Source: Chrysomallon squamiferum (taxonomy: Eukaryota; Mollusca; Gastropoda; Neomphalida; Peltospiridae). Taken from it: 34,447 nt of DNA. Below, one piece after another: positions 1 through 13,256 of this stretch. The number at the start of each line of letters is the position of its first letter. The first letter of the stretch is position 1. Location of the stretch: assembly GCA_012295275.1 (NCBI GenBank), contig CM022669.1, forward strand, positions 19,544,591 through 19,579,037, read 5' to 3'. Under the pieces are notes generated by a model. The model saw only the letters and a program-made list of their open reading frames with translations. It did not search any database and was not told where the DNA came from. A program made the translations under genes and the position numbers.

Positions 1-940
1 TTAAATTTGTATTAAATAAAAATTTATATTTTTATATATATGTACAATAAAATATATGAAATTTGTATATATATTTTTTTTAAACTTGAGCATCAAAAAA
101 GTCAACAACAATTGCTAGACTTTAAATTTTTATTAAACTTAAATATAAATAGATTTTTTGTATACAGGTAGGGTAAAATATATGAAATATCTTACACCAG
201 TGAACGTAGTTAACTCAGCTAGTGAAACAGAAAAGTTCAGATGTTTTATAATATAATTTTAACAAAATATTAACTATAATATTGGTAGAGAAACAACAGA
301 ACACTCAGTAACAGACCACTTTTGCTGGTACAAAATCTTCTGAAATTACAAGTTATTTTCTGATCCTTATTATCTCAGAGCAAAAACTAATGCTAATTTG
401 GAATAATAACAACTACTTGTCTTCAAAAGACCAATCTTTTTTTAAAAACAAAATAACAAAATGCCCAACAATCACCAAATTGTTCAGAATTAATTACAAT
501 TTTAGATACATTTATTGTTATAAATAATTCATTTCTACCACATTTTCCCTATTTTACATCTATGAATGTTTAACAACACCCGAGCAAACTGTCTGTTATA
601 AAATTCCAGATTTTCTTCCAATTTCTTTCCAAAATTTGTTCTCTGGATTTTATTCATATCCTTTGAAGTACCACACCTACTCAGTTTTCAGTTAGAAGTA
701 TTTTGAACAAGTTCACTGATTTTATTTAATAAGTAGGGTTTTTTTAAAAACTATTGTACAACTTTTATAAATTTTGTTTTACAGAACATAATTCTGCTTC
801 AATTTTAATGTTTACACAGATTTTCTAAGTAGTTTTCTCAATTGTACTTGTACTGTATACACATACAAAATTAAATATTGCATTTTTTAAAACATGGTTT
901 CAGTTGACTGAGTCTTTTATTCCTCAAAATGGTTTGTTGA
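1..940. other. Downstream flank of PRCC, no gene seen
   Basis: AT-rich sequence with many stops in all frames. It probably contains the PRCC 3' untranslated region (minus strand). I see no other gene, RNA or repeat in it. Confidence 0.5.
721..726 (-). promoter_or_regulatory. Candidate PRCC polyadenylation signal
   Basis: AATAAA on the minus strand, about 215 bases past the PRCC stop. Other AATAAA hexamers lie at 916-921 (very close to the stop) and 649-654. The sequence alone does not decide which is used. Confidence 0.3.
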
Positions 941-3900
941 TCAGAAACCATATTTAGCCTGAGTTTGTTTTTTAGTCAATCTGTTTTCTGCCCAGGTATT
1001 CTTCAGTTCTAATTCCCTTTCTTTAGCCTGAGAAGAAGAAAAAAAGAGAAATAAAAAACACTTAAGTATTTTTAAAAACATGTCCACTAAAGTCCCTTCA
1101 GTGAAACCATAACAATGTTAACCATATTTGCTAAAAACATCTAACATAAATTCTTATTGTTTCCTTTGCTAATAGTAAAGTGAAAATACGTTTTTTAGCA
1201 AGGGCAAAAAAAGATTTTTGTAGTATTACTTATTTTTTCTTCTTGTAATGTTTTTATATACAGAAAACAAACAAACAAGAACAACAAATAGAGAATATCA
1301 GTTAATTATTGCAAAGCTATTGATCTGTAGTTTGTTATTTTATATATATTATTAAAAAAATTAAAATACCAGCTTCCATTTATCCACATAGACTTTTTAT
1401 TTTATTATCCTACTTCATTATTAGCAAAGGTTTGTCTTAAGTAACAAACAAACAAACCAGCCTGTAGCATACCAATGAAGGTTACTTATTTGTACATTCT
1501 CCTTTCTTTCTGTATCCCACAAGAGGAACACATGCAAACACTTTATTTTACACAGCTATATAAATATAATGTCTGTATGCAAATAAAGCAAAGTATACAT
1601 TCCATAAATCTTAATATCACTAATATTTCTTTAGCTTCTCTAATTGATTCGTTGTTTTCTTTATGGTGTATTTTACATTAAAACATGAAATTCAAAATGT
1701 CCAAATTTATATTTTCTCTTACTAACCTGAAATGCAAGATATGTAATCTGGTGTTTTCTCTTCTGGGTGTGCGTTGGAGCGTTGTCTTTATTACGACGAT
1801 GTGACATTTGTTTTGACTCTTCACTGATACCTTTAGTCAGTTCAATGTTGCTGCTGCTCACGAAGTCATCCATGTTGGCATCAACAATGTTGATCTCCTC
1901 CTTCCCTCGCTGTTTTTTCCCTTGCAGTCGCAGAAACTAAACAAAAAATTATTTTATTAATTAGCTTAATAATTATATTTCTTTTAATAACTTGGTTGTG
2001 TGCACATTTGGGAGAACCGATGTTTGCATGTTTCACAGTTTTATAATATGTATAAATGAATGGTTACTTAATTCTAAAATATTTGATAAAGTGTAATATT
2101 TGTTTCTCCTGGAGATTAGAATACAACTTTTTTAAAGTTAATATTTTAGATTTTTAAGGTAAAAAAATGAACTGAGATATGAAGAGATAAGCATTTCATT
2201 ATCACTATTAAAATCTTGAATTTTTCTAAAGGTCTGAAAGTTTTGTTAGTATGTTATGAGAACAGTCACAAAAGATGCAGGCAAGTCAAAAATAAATTCA
2301 CATGGACAAGAGACATAGTATCCACAATGCATCTTAGTATTTAGACATTATTAAAGTTCTATGGGTCAAATCATGATTCGGACAGCCTTAATCTAAAGTA
2401 TTTTTATTTTATTTTTATTTTTTTGTATCAAGTCATAACATTTTTTTAAATGAAAATTTGTTTACATAATATTTTAGTTACAAATATTTTGCATTAAGCA
2501 GAATAAAATGATACTATATAATTTGTCAGCATATTTTAAAATGTTTTTTATTAATTTTACCTGCTCATCTTCCATAAAGCTAGCTACATCATTTTGATTT
2601 GACTCAGGATGTACTGCAGCCTGAAAAAACAGTTGGAATGGTTTCTTATCACTTAACAGTTAACAAAATATAGAGAGAAGCTATTGTATGATTTTATACT
2701 TAGAAAACACCTTTAGAACAATTTCTTCTTTGCTTAGATCAAAAATCATAAATGCAGAAAAATAATCCTGATAACTTCAACATTTTTAAAATATAAAAAA
2801 ACCAAAGATTTTTTTAACCTTATACAAGAGTGCTATTACAAAGTGGCAGAAAATAATTCTGACCTCATGGTCATCTTATTCGGTATGCTGAAACAACAGC
2901 AACAGGTACAACTAAACTTCCAAAAAATTATCAAACATGAACATTTACAAAGCATTTAAAACTATTTTGTTTTGTAGATACAGAAAAGAAGAGAATCTAT
3001 TGTACATTTTTAAAATGTACCTACCTGTTCATATGATTCGACTGACAGAGTTGTTTCATGTTGGCTGATGTAAGCAGGTCCTGGCTTGGCTCGGAAAGGT
3101 CCAGCTAAGCCATAAACTGCAGCAGTGTTTTCAGTTGACTTAAAACTAAGTGGTGCATTCTGGTTTATGCATGGCTTGAATTCTAATGGTGCCTCAGCAT
3201 GTGCTATAGTCTCAGTCATAGGCATACTAGCTGTTTCACCAAGTTCACTGTTTGTTTTTCTTTCATCTACACTGGCTTCTGCATCCTTCAAATCTGCATT
3301 TGTCTCCATAGTCTGTTCAGTACACAGTGAAACTTCTGTGCTGTTGGAAGAGGCACTGCTAGATGCTGCTGCTGCTGATGATGAAGATGTTGTTGTTGTT
3401 GATGATGATGTGAGAGAAAAGAAGTTGCCAGTTGGTTCCTCGTCATCATCACTATCAGAGTAGTAACCTGTTAGTGCTTGAAATGGTGTCTTGTGTTTCT
3501 GTGATAAAGTTTTGTCACTGATTATGTCATTCTCTGAAGGTTTACTCTTCTGAGGTTGAGAAACAAGAGATTTAGTGACTGGGCTTTGAGAAACAAGAGG
3601 TTTAGCAACTGCAGTTTCTGTCATTGCATTTGGTTTGGGCTGAGTTTTTCTTGAAAGTGTATAAGGTAACAACAGACGATTTGCTTCCTTCTTAGCTGCA
3701 TGAACAGGCTCAGGAAGAAGTGAAAATAAACCACTTTTACCCTGAAAAAAATACCCATAACATTTTATCTTATGAAAATTAAGTAGAGATTTCAAATTTC
3801 ACCCAGTTAAAAATTCAGTTAATTGTAAATACTATTATAAACAGTGTTACAAACACATTTTTCCTATTAAAAATTCAACTCTGCAACACTAAAATCCAGT

Positions 3901-5859
3901 AAACAAATTACTATAAATTTATCCTTTTTAAAATAATAAATTAAATATGTTGATTTACTTACTGCACAAGATTTCTTTTTCTTAGTTGCTGGTTCACTTT
4001 CTTCTTCATCTGAACTCTGAACAAAATGAAACAAGTTGAAAAGGCTACATTAGATTACAACATTTGAACAGAATACACTGCAGTTACAAAAACAAAAACC
4101 CCCTGAAAGAACCTAGAAAAATACAGAAATAAATTTAAATTATTATTATTCATATGTTGAAATAAAATAAAGCATCACAACATATTTAGATATTATTCTT
4201 CATTAATATATATGCTTTTTAATTTATGTGCTAAACTTATTTAAGAACATTAGGTTATTGGAATATTTTTTTTTCTACAGCTTGTTTTCACAGCAAACAA
4301 CCTTTTGTGTGAAATATTCAATTTGCAACCTGACACAGCCACTTCACCTCAGTAGACTACAACAGTTAACATGGTAAATTTCACCAATATACATGCTCCT
4401 AATTGTAAATTCATTCTGTGGTAGATATACAGTACAAACCTCAATCTCTCAAAATAAAAGTCTAGGCAAGTTCCTAAATAAGCTGTTAATAATGTCTATT
4501 GAAAATTCAAACTTTGATAAGATAAAAATGTCTAATTTTCAAGGATGTTTGTTATAAGAGCTTTTTTTTCAACATAATGTTTGTGATTTAAAACAGTTTT
4601 GTTGTGCATATGATTTTTAATATTAATACATCTAGTATTATTAACATTCAGTACATAATTGTGTTAAGTTAATATGGCAAGTGACACAGATATGTGTGTT
4701 CCAAGTTGCAAATAATAAAGATCAGTTAATAAATCAGTGTTTTCACTAAATATTACTATCTGCCATAGAAAAGGAATTTTTGTTTAATTTATTATAGCAT
4801 GGCTTGTATCACTCTAGGAAAGCATAGGGGTCGATTTATGAATATTAAGGAAACAATTATTGGTATCATCTCATGTGAAAACAAGCAAGTAGAATGCTGA
4901 TGTTCTGTAAAATTCTATATTACTGCATTACTTTGAATGTCTATATATATAGTATAAAGTGTACATATTGCACTGCAGGGATGGTGATTTTTGCTCGCTG
5001 TTTCAAACGTTTCTCAGGTGGCTTCGGTGCATCTGAGATTTGCGATATTTTTGGTCGCACAACATCTTCTAGCTCATCTTCTTCAGCTGCCATCTGGGTA
5101 TGAACAGGAGGAGGCAATCCTGGGGTAAAAATCCAAAATATCTTTACTAAACAACATAATGTAACTTACAAAAACAGTTTGTTAACATTAATTAAGTTCA
5201 CTGTGGTCCAGTCATCCATCAAGACTAAATGTTATTTACAAAAGGCAACCACAATAATATCAATAATGGCAAATAAGAATATCATCCTTGAAACGTATCC
5301 ACACACATACCCATAAAAAGTTTTTAAATGTGAGTATATTTAAAACTATTCAGTATTTACATTAGATATGTGACAAAAGTAGTAGATTCAATAAAAGTTC
5401 TATGTTTCGTTTATTTTGTATAATTTAGTAATTATATAGCATAATATTCCAGTTTTTGATAACATTTTCTTCCTGATATGAAGATATTTCTTCGAAAGGT
5501 TGATTAATATTACTGACTGTTCAGTGTTCTACCATTTTAACTTAATATTTATGCGCATAAAACGTAATAATAATTAATGGCAACAAAAATAATATGTCTG
5601 AGACATGCAAATATATGATATCCTTGGTGAATATACCTCGTAACTGTGTAACTGTAGACAAACTGCCTTCGCCTGGTTGCATTTCATTTCCATTGACTGG
5701 TTTGACTGTATTGATCAAGGATGTCGGAATCGACAGCGTTTCACCTTCGTCACTGATTCGGTCTGTAGAATCTTCTACATGCACATGAGATGTCTGCATA
5801 ACCGCATCATCGTCGCTGTCCTGACTTTCGTCACTGGAATTATACGCTACCAGTGACAT
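941..5859 (-). CDS. PRCC: PRCC orthologue (proline-rich nuclear protein, splicing-associated), 7 exons
   Basis: The coding exons, in gene order, are 5859-5637, 5119-4965, 4016-3963, 3741-3025, 2620-2561, 1936-1727 and 1027-941. They sum to 1506 bases, giving about 501 residues (human PRCC is 491). Every junction keeps frame and has AG acceptors and GT donors. The N-terminus MSLVAYNSSDESQDSDDD matches the family start, including the acidic serine stretch. Exon 3 gives SSDEEESEPATKKKK. Exon 4 gives LLPEPVHAAKKEANRLLLPY and later APLEFK. Exons 5-6 give ASFMEDEQFLRLQGKK. The end (RKHQITYLAFQ joined to AKERELELKNTW, then QAKYGF and stop) is the most conserved part of PRCC. The family is nuclear and linked to pre-mRNA splicing and mitotic checkpoint proteins. 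The exon 2 donor is uncertain: GT at 4963-4964 (used here) or at 4972-4973; both keep frame. Introns of 220-950 bases hold only AT-rich sequence. Confidence 0.93.
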
Positions 5860-6919
5860 AGTAAATTGTAAAACAAACGATAAATATATCAACAAACTAA
5901 AATTATTTGTGTTCACAATATACTGATTATATTTTATTGCAGGGCCACGTAAATAGTTTAATATTACTAGTCTATTTTGAATACTGTTGTAAATCCCCTC
6001 TTTGAAGCTGGAGCATCATTTTTGTTTCGTATACGTTTTTGTACCAATATGCAATATTTCGTGTCACTGTATGCGCGCGAGATGTACAAATGGTAGTGTG
6101 TTACTCTGTTTAGCTTTATCTTCTACAGAAATGCAAGTATCGTGAAAAGTTACGTGCCTGTTGCAGTCCAACGGATGTTACATTCTGTCCGCTGAGATAA
6201 AGTGAAATTCTGGTGTTCAGCATCTGGACCACTGCTGTTACGATGAAAACATTTTAATGCATGATGTGGATTCGATGATTTAATTACAGAATTTCAAAAT
6301 TATACTGAAGCGTTCACTTTGTAATTCCCACCATGAACCTGTCATACATCATCATAGTGAACAACTACTATTAACTTGAATTGGCTCTTTTTCTATCCTG
6401 CCAGTCAGCAGAGGCCGGAGAGTTTAATCCATTTGGACTGAACAGTTATTGCAAACGTTTCATTAGACGGCACTGTTAGATTTTCGAAATTTCGAATATA
6501 AGTTATTCCATTTAATTTTTTTTATTTTTTTATTTTTTTTTATGGAACCTATGTTTTAATGAATATCTTTTCTTTTCTTCTTCTTCTTATATTATTGCTA
6601 TTGTTATTGTTATTATTATTATTGGTGTAGTATAGTAGTAGCAGTGGTACATTTTTTATTTTCACGATGTGTATTTAGCCTGTCCGAATTCTTTGCGATC
6701 AGACCATTAAACCATTCACTTACTATGTCTTTCTACAAACACACTTTTTGTTAACATAATTACATTAATTTACACGTTACAAATGAATAATTTATATGTT
6801 TCTGTAATTTTCATTCTTATTGTTTTTAAAATAAAAATATTTATCCAAAGAAAAAACACAAAAACGAACTTACTCGAATGTAAAAAGGCACAACAACAAC
6901 AACAACGATAATGACGATA

Positions 6920-6951
<32 letters not shown>

Positions 6952-7698
6952 ATAAAACTACAGATTCTACTGGCTTCGAATAATTTTAAAATTCCTTGTA
7001 ATTTTAATTCACTTCAAAACAGTTTCAGGAAAGAACGAATTCTAAACCGAACAAGTACATATATTTCACGACATACAGTATTACTAATTTTATTTTATAA
7101 ATATACTATTACGACGTTGTTCACGTGTTTTTATCTGTCACGGATTAAGGTTCCAGTAAAAGTACGTGAACGAGAGACTCTCTGGCTAAATGAATGGTGA
7201 TTGCTTGATCCTGGATTCATTTATTGTATCCCTATTAAAATATTACCAAGATGGAGCCCGAATTAATTATTTGAAACCAGAGCGAATTCGTCAGTCTCAT
7301 TACTTGGTTTTTTCCCGCCGAATTCTTATAATAATAAAAACAACAACAAATATTCACATAAGAATTAGTTATTAATCATCTCTCTTTCTTCCCTCCCCCC
7401 GCACTAAGGCTCATCACTTACTTAGTTTTGATTTAAAATTTAATATTTTCTGTTATTATTTATTGCTAAAGCATCGTTGATTTAAGGGCATGTAAACTGT
7501 CTGTGACTCGGCAATTAACAAGTCTTAACATGTTAACGGAAATATTTGCTGGTTTCGGTTTATCAATGGCACACTGTCCTTCATTTTTATGTTTCTGATT
7601 ATTTTTCTTTATTTAAAAATACCAATACTGCTGAAAAATTTACAATCATTTAACAGTAAAAGGATTTCGGTACTGAGTAACAGAGTTCATTTTATCAC
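5860..7698. promoter_or_regulatory. Head-to-head intergenic region between PRCC and gene A
   Basis: About 1.8 kb separates the PRCC start codon (minus strand) from the probable start codon of gene A (plus strand). Promoters for both genes and their 5' untranslated regions are expected here. A short CpG-containing stretch at about 6065-6105 (core GTATGCGCGCGAGA) is retained in the duplicated copy at about 14980-15012, which makes it the best candidate for a conserved element. No TATA box could be assigned. Confidence 0.45.
6920..6946. repeat. (TA)n microsatellite
   Basis: Uninterrupted TA dinucleotide run following (CAA)n and (GATAAT)-like repeats. The equivalent site in unit B carries AAT/AAG repeats instead. 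Confidence 0.9.
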
Positions 7699-9564
7699 AT
7701 GGCTTCAGGTAAGAAATCCTTTTAAACTGACTAGAAATTTTCCGATGTTAAAGTGTTTGAAATTTTATTTTATATATCTTATATATTTGTAAATGACAGT
7801 TATTGCATTACTCGTATATCCATAAATTCAAACGAATTAATTAATTACTCTTAATTTTTTCTCGAATAACTCATTCACCATTTTGTTACAAGTGAAGTTC
7901 ACACTTTTCTAACAATCCAATATATCAGTATTTTCTAGAGACCTGTTCTCTTTGGTAAAAATATCAGCCAGCAGGAATATCCACTGCATTCAAGAAACGT
8001 TGCAAATAAACAACTGTGAATTTGTTTGAGAAAGTCTTCTTTATTTTCACCACCCAACATACTCCGGGGAGAGAAGAATAGCATTATTATTTGTATGACA
8101 CGATATAATACATTTAAAGTACTGTACTGGTAAAAATAACTTTTTGTTTTCTTTGCCTTTCAATATTAATTTAAAAGAAATATACTGCGGTGGCACCGTA
8201 TTTAACACTAAGAATGGCACACACTGTCTCCGTGATGAACTGAAATCAGAATTCGGGTCACACTGGGCATTCAAATGGTCATCAGAACTGATTCACTGTA
8301 TTATGTGCATTGTGATAAGAATCTCCATTGTCCAATAAATGAGGTAGTCTCTTCATTCTTGTCCTTTTTGGACCCTCTCATTTTCGCAAAGGAGTCATCA
8401 CAATTGGCATTAAGTTTGTTGAAGGGGTGCTACTGGGCTCAAACAACTGATCTAAAGCATCACACTGTCCGAGTGTAGATACTGGCGTCCGCACTGCGCT
8501 GAATCACTTGAAACTTGCAATCTTTTCCCGATATACTTCAGTTTAAAGGAGCATGCAATGGATAGGGCAACAAAGAGCAACATTTCCTATTTCCAATGCA
8601 TTGTTTGTTTGTTTTTGTTTTTTTTGTTTTTTCATTAAAATGTGCAATATATTGTTATATTGTTTAACATTAGTCCTACTTTATGCACTCGTACACTACA
8701 TCGTTGTGTGTCTTCCCAGTCGTCTGAAAATATACATGGTTTCTTTTCTACCCTTCCTTTCAAAACAGTATTTTTCGTTTTTAATTCGAACAAACAATTT
8801 TTGGAACTGAAAATTATCTATCTTTTCGCGAAGAAATCGCTGGTCAAGTATAATTTCTGCAAAAAAAAAGAAAAAAAAAAAAAAGAATTCTGAAGATGTG
8901 GCGAAAACGCGACATCGAATTACGCGTTCAAGTGGATGGAAATGAGTAGTAGAAGAAACTACGAGCGACTGACGCGTACATGGCCGTACTCCACCGAAGC
9001 AAATGAGGCAAATGCCTCATACGAAAATTGACGATTTTAATATTTTTAATATATAAATATATATTTTTTTCTTTTAAATATAAATTGTAAATGTCTTTTC
9101 CGATAGACGATATCCATTGAAGAGACATCAGGTTTATCCAACACCTGATGATTTAAGGCATACAGCATCCTTTTCACCCGTTTCAATTTCAGCCCGGTTC
9201 TTGCCCTGATGAAATGTATTTTGACATTTAGCCCGCTGGCCCCTCGCCCAATTTTTATTTGCCCCGATCCGCTTGCCTCATTTCAAAAAGTCTAGTTATG
9301 GCCATGGTGTATTAAGATACTTATTTGAAAATAATTTAATGAAGCGATTTCTATATTTTTACAAGAATAAAACAAGATTTGTTTTTAATTTTTTTTTTTT
9401 TTTTTTTTTCTTTTTTTTTAGGTCCTGATGTTAAAAATACTCATATTGTGATCGCTATGTTGTTGGTTTTAATCAGTTTTAACATTAGTTTGTTTTTGAC
9501 CTACATTTCAGGTTATTCTGGTGAATGATTGCGTATGTTTTCATAAAAGTTTTTCTTCAGATTA

Positions 9565-9597
<33 letters not shown>

Positions 9598-10247
9598 CAT
9601 AATAAAGCTGAAGGAAATGAAAAGAAAAAGCTTTTTAGTGAGGACCTAATAAACTGGCACGTGCTGAAAGTTATCAGACGTTAATATCGAATGGTTGCAT
9701 GCGGAAATGGCATTTTACTGAAGAAGTTGAAAAATACAAACTGAAATATACTTAAAATAGGCTGGCTGAGTGAACTATTCCTTGCCCTGCATGTGAACTG
9801 AACTCAATCATTTGACTCCACCACCAGACAACCTGCCTAACTCTGTTTGAGATTTCAAGCAGATCTTGTAACATCTCTTTACACAGGTCTTTTCATTTTG
9901 GATAAAAATTGGATTATACTTATGTATCTTATTGTATTGAGAGAAAACCGACAAAATGCCGTCCAATTTTGGGGTCCCATTTTGCTGTCCAATTTTGGTG
10001 AGCTGCTAGCTCATAACTAAGCAAAGAATGAATCTGGAAAAAGTTAAACAGCATCTCTATGTTAAATGCTTGAAATCTGTGCATTTTCATGCTTCTGTTT
10101 GTAATTCTTAAAAGATGCAAGTTGCAAAATCTGATTTTTTATCAAAATGGTCTTTCTAAGAAAGTGGAAAACATTACCAGCCATATTTTTTGTTGGAACA
10201 AATTAAGAAAACAGAATTATTTATTTATTTATTTATTTTTATTATTA

Positions 10248-10289
<42 letters not shown>

Positions 10290-10857
10290 TTGTGGCTTTA
10301 AAAAAAAAGAAAAAGAGCTATAATATACATGAAGAAATGTTAATTATTGTTCCAGGATTAAGTCTTTGGGTGCCAGAGAGTGTCAACTTTGATCACTGAA
10401 ACTGATAGAAAGTCAGATATTATTCACTTCCTTTTGCTGGAAGTCATAGCTTTGTTTATATTAATAGGAAATGTTCTATCTTTATCTCTAAAAGTTCCTC
10501 CTGGAACATTTTATAAGATCCAATATTCGGTCAATGGACAGTTGGTCTCCAGCACTCTTTTCGACTGCATCCTGAGGTTAATTTTGGTACTTGAAAGCAA
10601 AATAAGAAAGCAAATTGTCTGTGTAAATAAGAAGAGCACTTCTTCAGCATTGTGAAACTGATCAAAAAGTTCTCTTACAGGATCTCTCAAATGTTTGGGA
10701 GCTTCTGATGTACTAATGCTGGGCTGAATGAACAAGCTACATTTCTGTTGAACTGTAATAAATAATTTTAATAATCAAATCAAAATACTGTATTATATAT
10801 TGTATCACTGTAAAGAACAAAAAACAAAAAATCTAACATTTTGGTACTTCAAAAAAT

Positions 10858-10889
<32 letters not shown>

Positions 10890-13184
10890 ATATATATATA
10901 TTTTTTTTTGTTCCCCCCTCAGACAGGGAATGTAGTTTATGTGGATACAAAAATAATTCTGAAAATGCGACAAACTGTTTCCGTTGTGGACGAACTAATT
11001 ATGCAGTGACAAATGAATCTGACTCTGACATTAATGATTTATCGGCAACAGTGGATGGAAGCAAAACTAGACTGATCGATTTAGTGACTAAATTAAAGAT
11101 ACGTCATGGTAAGTTATTCAAGTAGTGTATGATAGTAACTGTAGTTGTTGCAGACGTAGCAGTGAATGACCAGTATCTTATAAGTAATAGTAGTGGCAGT
11201 ATTTATAGCAGCAGCAACAGTAGCAATATCTATTGTAATTAGTGATAATTATTGTACTAATGGTTCTAGCAATAGTAATAGAAGAAGTTAGAGTAATAAT
11301 AGTAGTAGCAGTGATGGTAATGGTATTAATAGTAAAAGTAGAAGTAGAGATAATACAAGAAGCAGCAAAAGTACAACAAAGATATATAGTTTTGATTTTT
11401 GTTTTTTGATTAGTTGATAATAACAACAACAATAATAATCAAATTAATAATAAGTATGGAAGCTAATATAAAAAAAGTACTAAAAGTATTTGCAACATAT
11501 TTCTATTAATAAATTACATGATTGTTAATGTTTATTCCAGATGTCATGAAAAAGAATGCTTCACCAGAAAAGAAACCCCCAGAACACATTATGATAAGCT
11601 ATGCATGGACGGATCAAAAGAAAGTCATACCTGTAAAACAATTATAATATTTTTAATTGAATATGTGTGTATATGTATGTGTGTGTGTAATTATATATAT
11701 ATATATTTTGAGTACATTTATATTATGCATGTATGAAGAGATTACATACATTTGTGTGAGCACGTGTGTGTGTGTGTGTATTTCTATCTATGTTTATCAA
11801 CATGAATGCTTGTCTTTGAATACACATACAATTATTTATTGCTTTTATTAAATTAATTTGTTTATTTACTTCAATTTACTGAATAAAATGTACCTACAGG
11901 CTACACTTTTCAGACTTTTTTTTCCTAAGTAGACTGCTTTATAAAAGATATTTAAAAATAGCTAATTTTCTTGTCAGAATAAAATATTTAAATATTATAG
12001 TATTTATTTTTTCAGTTATTTATATTGATGGAAACTTGTATAACAGAAAATGTTAAAATTAATTATTTTATAATCAGAGTTATGTGGTCTTGTTTGCATC
12101 TCAGATAAAAGAGGCTCTGAAGAAAGCTAATTATCATGTGTGGATGGATGTGGACAACATGAAAGGATCCACTCTACAGGCAATGGCAGAAGCTGTTGAG
12201 AAAGCTGCTGTTGTCCTTGTCTGTATGTCAAGTGGTTACAGGAAAAGTGATAACTGTAAAAAAGGTTAGTTGTAGTGATGACTGTGCTGGCAGTTGTAAT
12301 AGTAGTAGTAGCAGTAATTGTAGTGGGGTAGTAGTGCTGGCAGTAGTAGTATTAGTAGTAGTAGTAGTGGTAACAGATGGGATATAACATCAATTCATCT
12401 TCGTGTAATTCTTTAAATTAGACTGAACATTTTATCAGATATATATGTTTGTGAAAATTAAACCATTTTTGTCTCTCTTGTTGTGATATTCTCTAGAACA
12501 CTGTTTCCAGAATAAATCTGCAAGATACTGATGTTATCTCTATCGTATTTTCCATAATTTTGCATTGTTTAAAATAATCCCAGAGGAAACCTTCATGGTC
12601 AAGCCATATTAATTACTGTTGAAGTAATCCATATAAAAAACTTCATGGTGGTATTCACAAGAAGGATTAAAAATCCACTAAATATTCTTTTGCAGGCATC
12701 ATGAATAGCTAAACATATAAATATATCAACAAAGTGTCTTACTAAATTGAATCCCTGTTTTATCATAAAAGGTCCAAAAATAATCTACACCTGTTCTAGT
12801 TCATCAGGCATCATTAGGAAGATCTGCTGTTTTCTTTTCTTTTCCTTTAATTCTATATTTGTGAAATACACATTTGGAAAGTAGCTGCTTGGCTACTGCT
12901 ACTTAACTTTCTTTATAAAACCTTTATGTACTTTTCCCCATATGACCCACAATGTTATGACAGTACAAATGATGACACACCAGAAAATTTGTTCACTGAC
13001 AATTTAAGATTGTCTTAAGCTATTATCAACCAACTAATAATCTTTTTCAGTGTCATCCATGAAGAAAAGTAATTAACAAACTATCCAGAATTCTGCAAAC
13101 CTGATAGCTAGTAGTAGTGGTAGTAGTTCTAATAATAGTAGCAATTACTAATTTATTGTATGCTTATTTATTTTTTAACAACTA

Positions 13185-13256
<72 letters not shown>

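Larger units (their letters stand above)
7709..10922 (+). other. Intron 1 of gene A
   Basis: Large AT-rich intron. Parts (7709-8130 and 10017-10110) align with intron 1 of gene B, confirming the duplication. The stretch 9137-9300 is less AT-rich than its surroundings and looks like an old dispersed-repeat fragment, but I cannot name a family. The stretch 10320-10760 is absent from unit B and holds no recognisable gene. Confidence 0.55.

Noticed and set aside
3125-3463. 112-codon plus-strand ORF
   Set aside because: Shadow of PRCC exon 4 on the opposite strand.
8047-8893. Several overlapping short ORFs in intron 1 of gene A
   Set aside because: They lie in sequence partly shared with unit B where frames are not conserved, so they are chance frames.
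10511-10735. 74-codon minus-strand ORF in gene A intron 1
   Set aside because: No recognisable family and no splice or start context. It may be a fragment of an old element, but nothing supports a gene.
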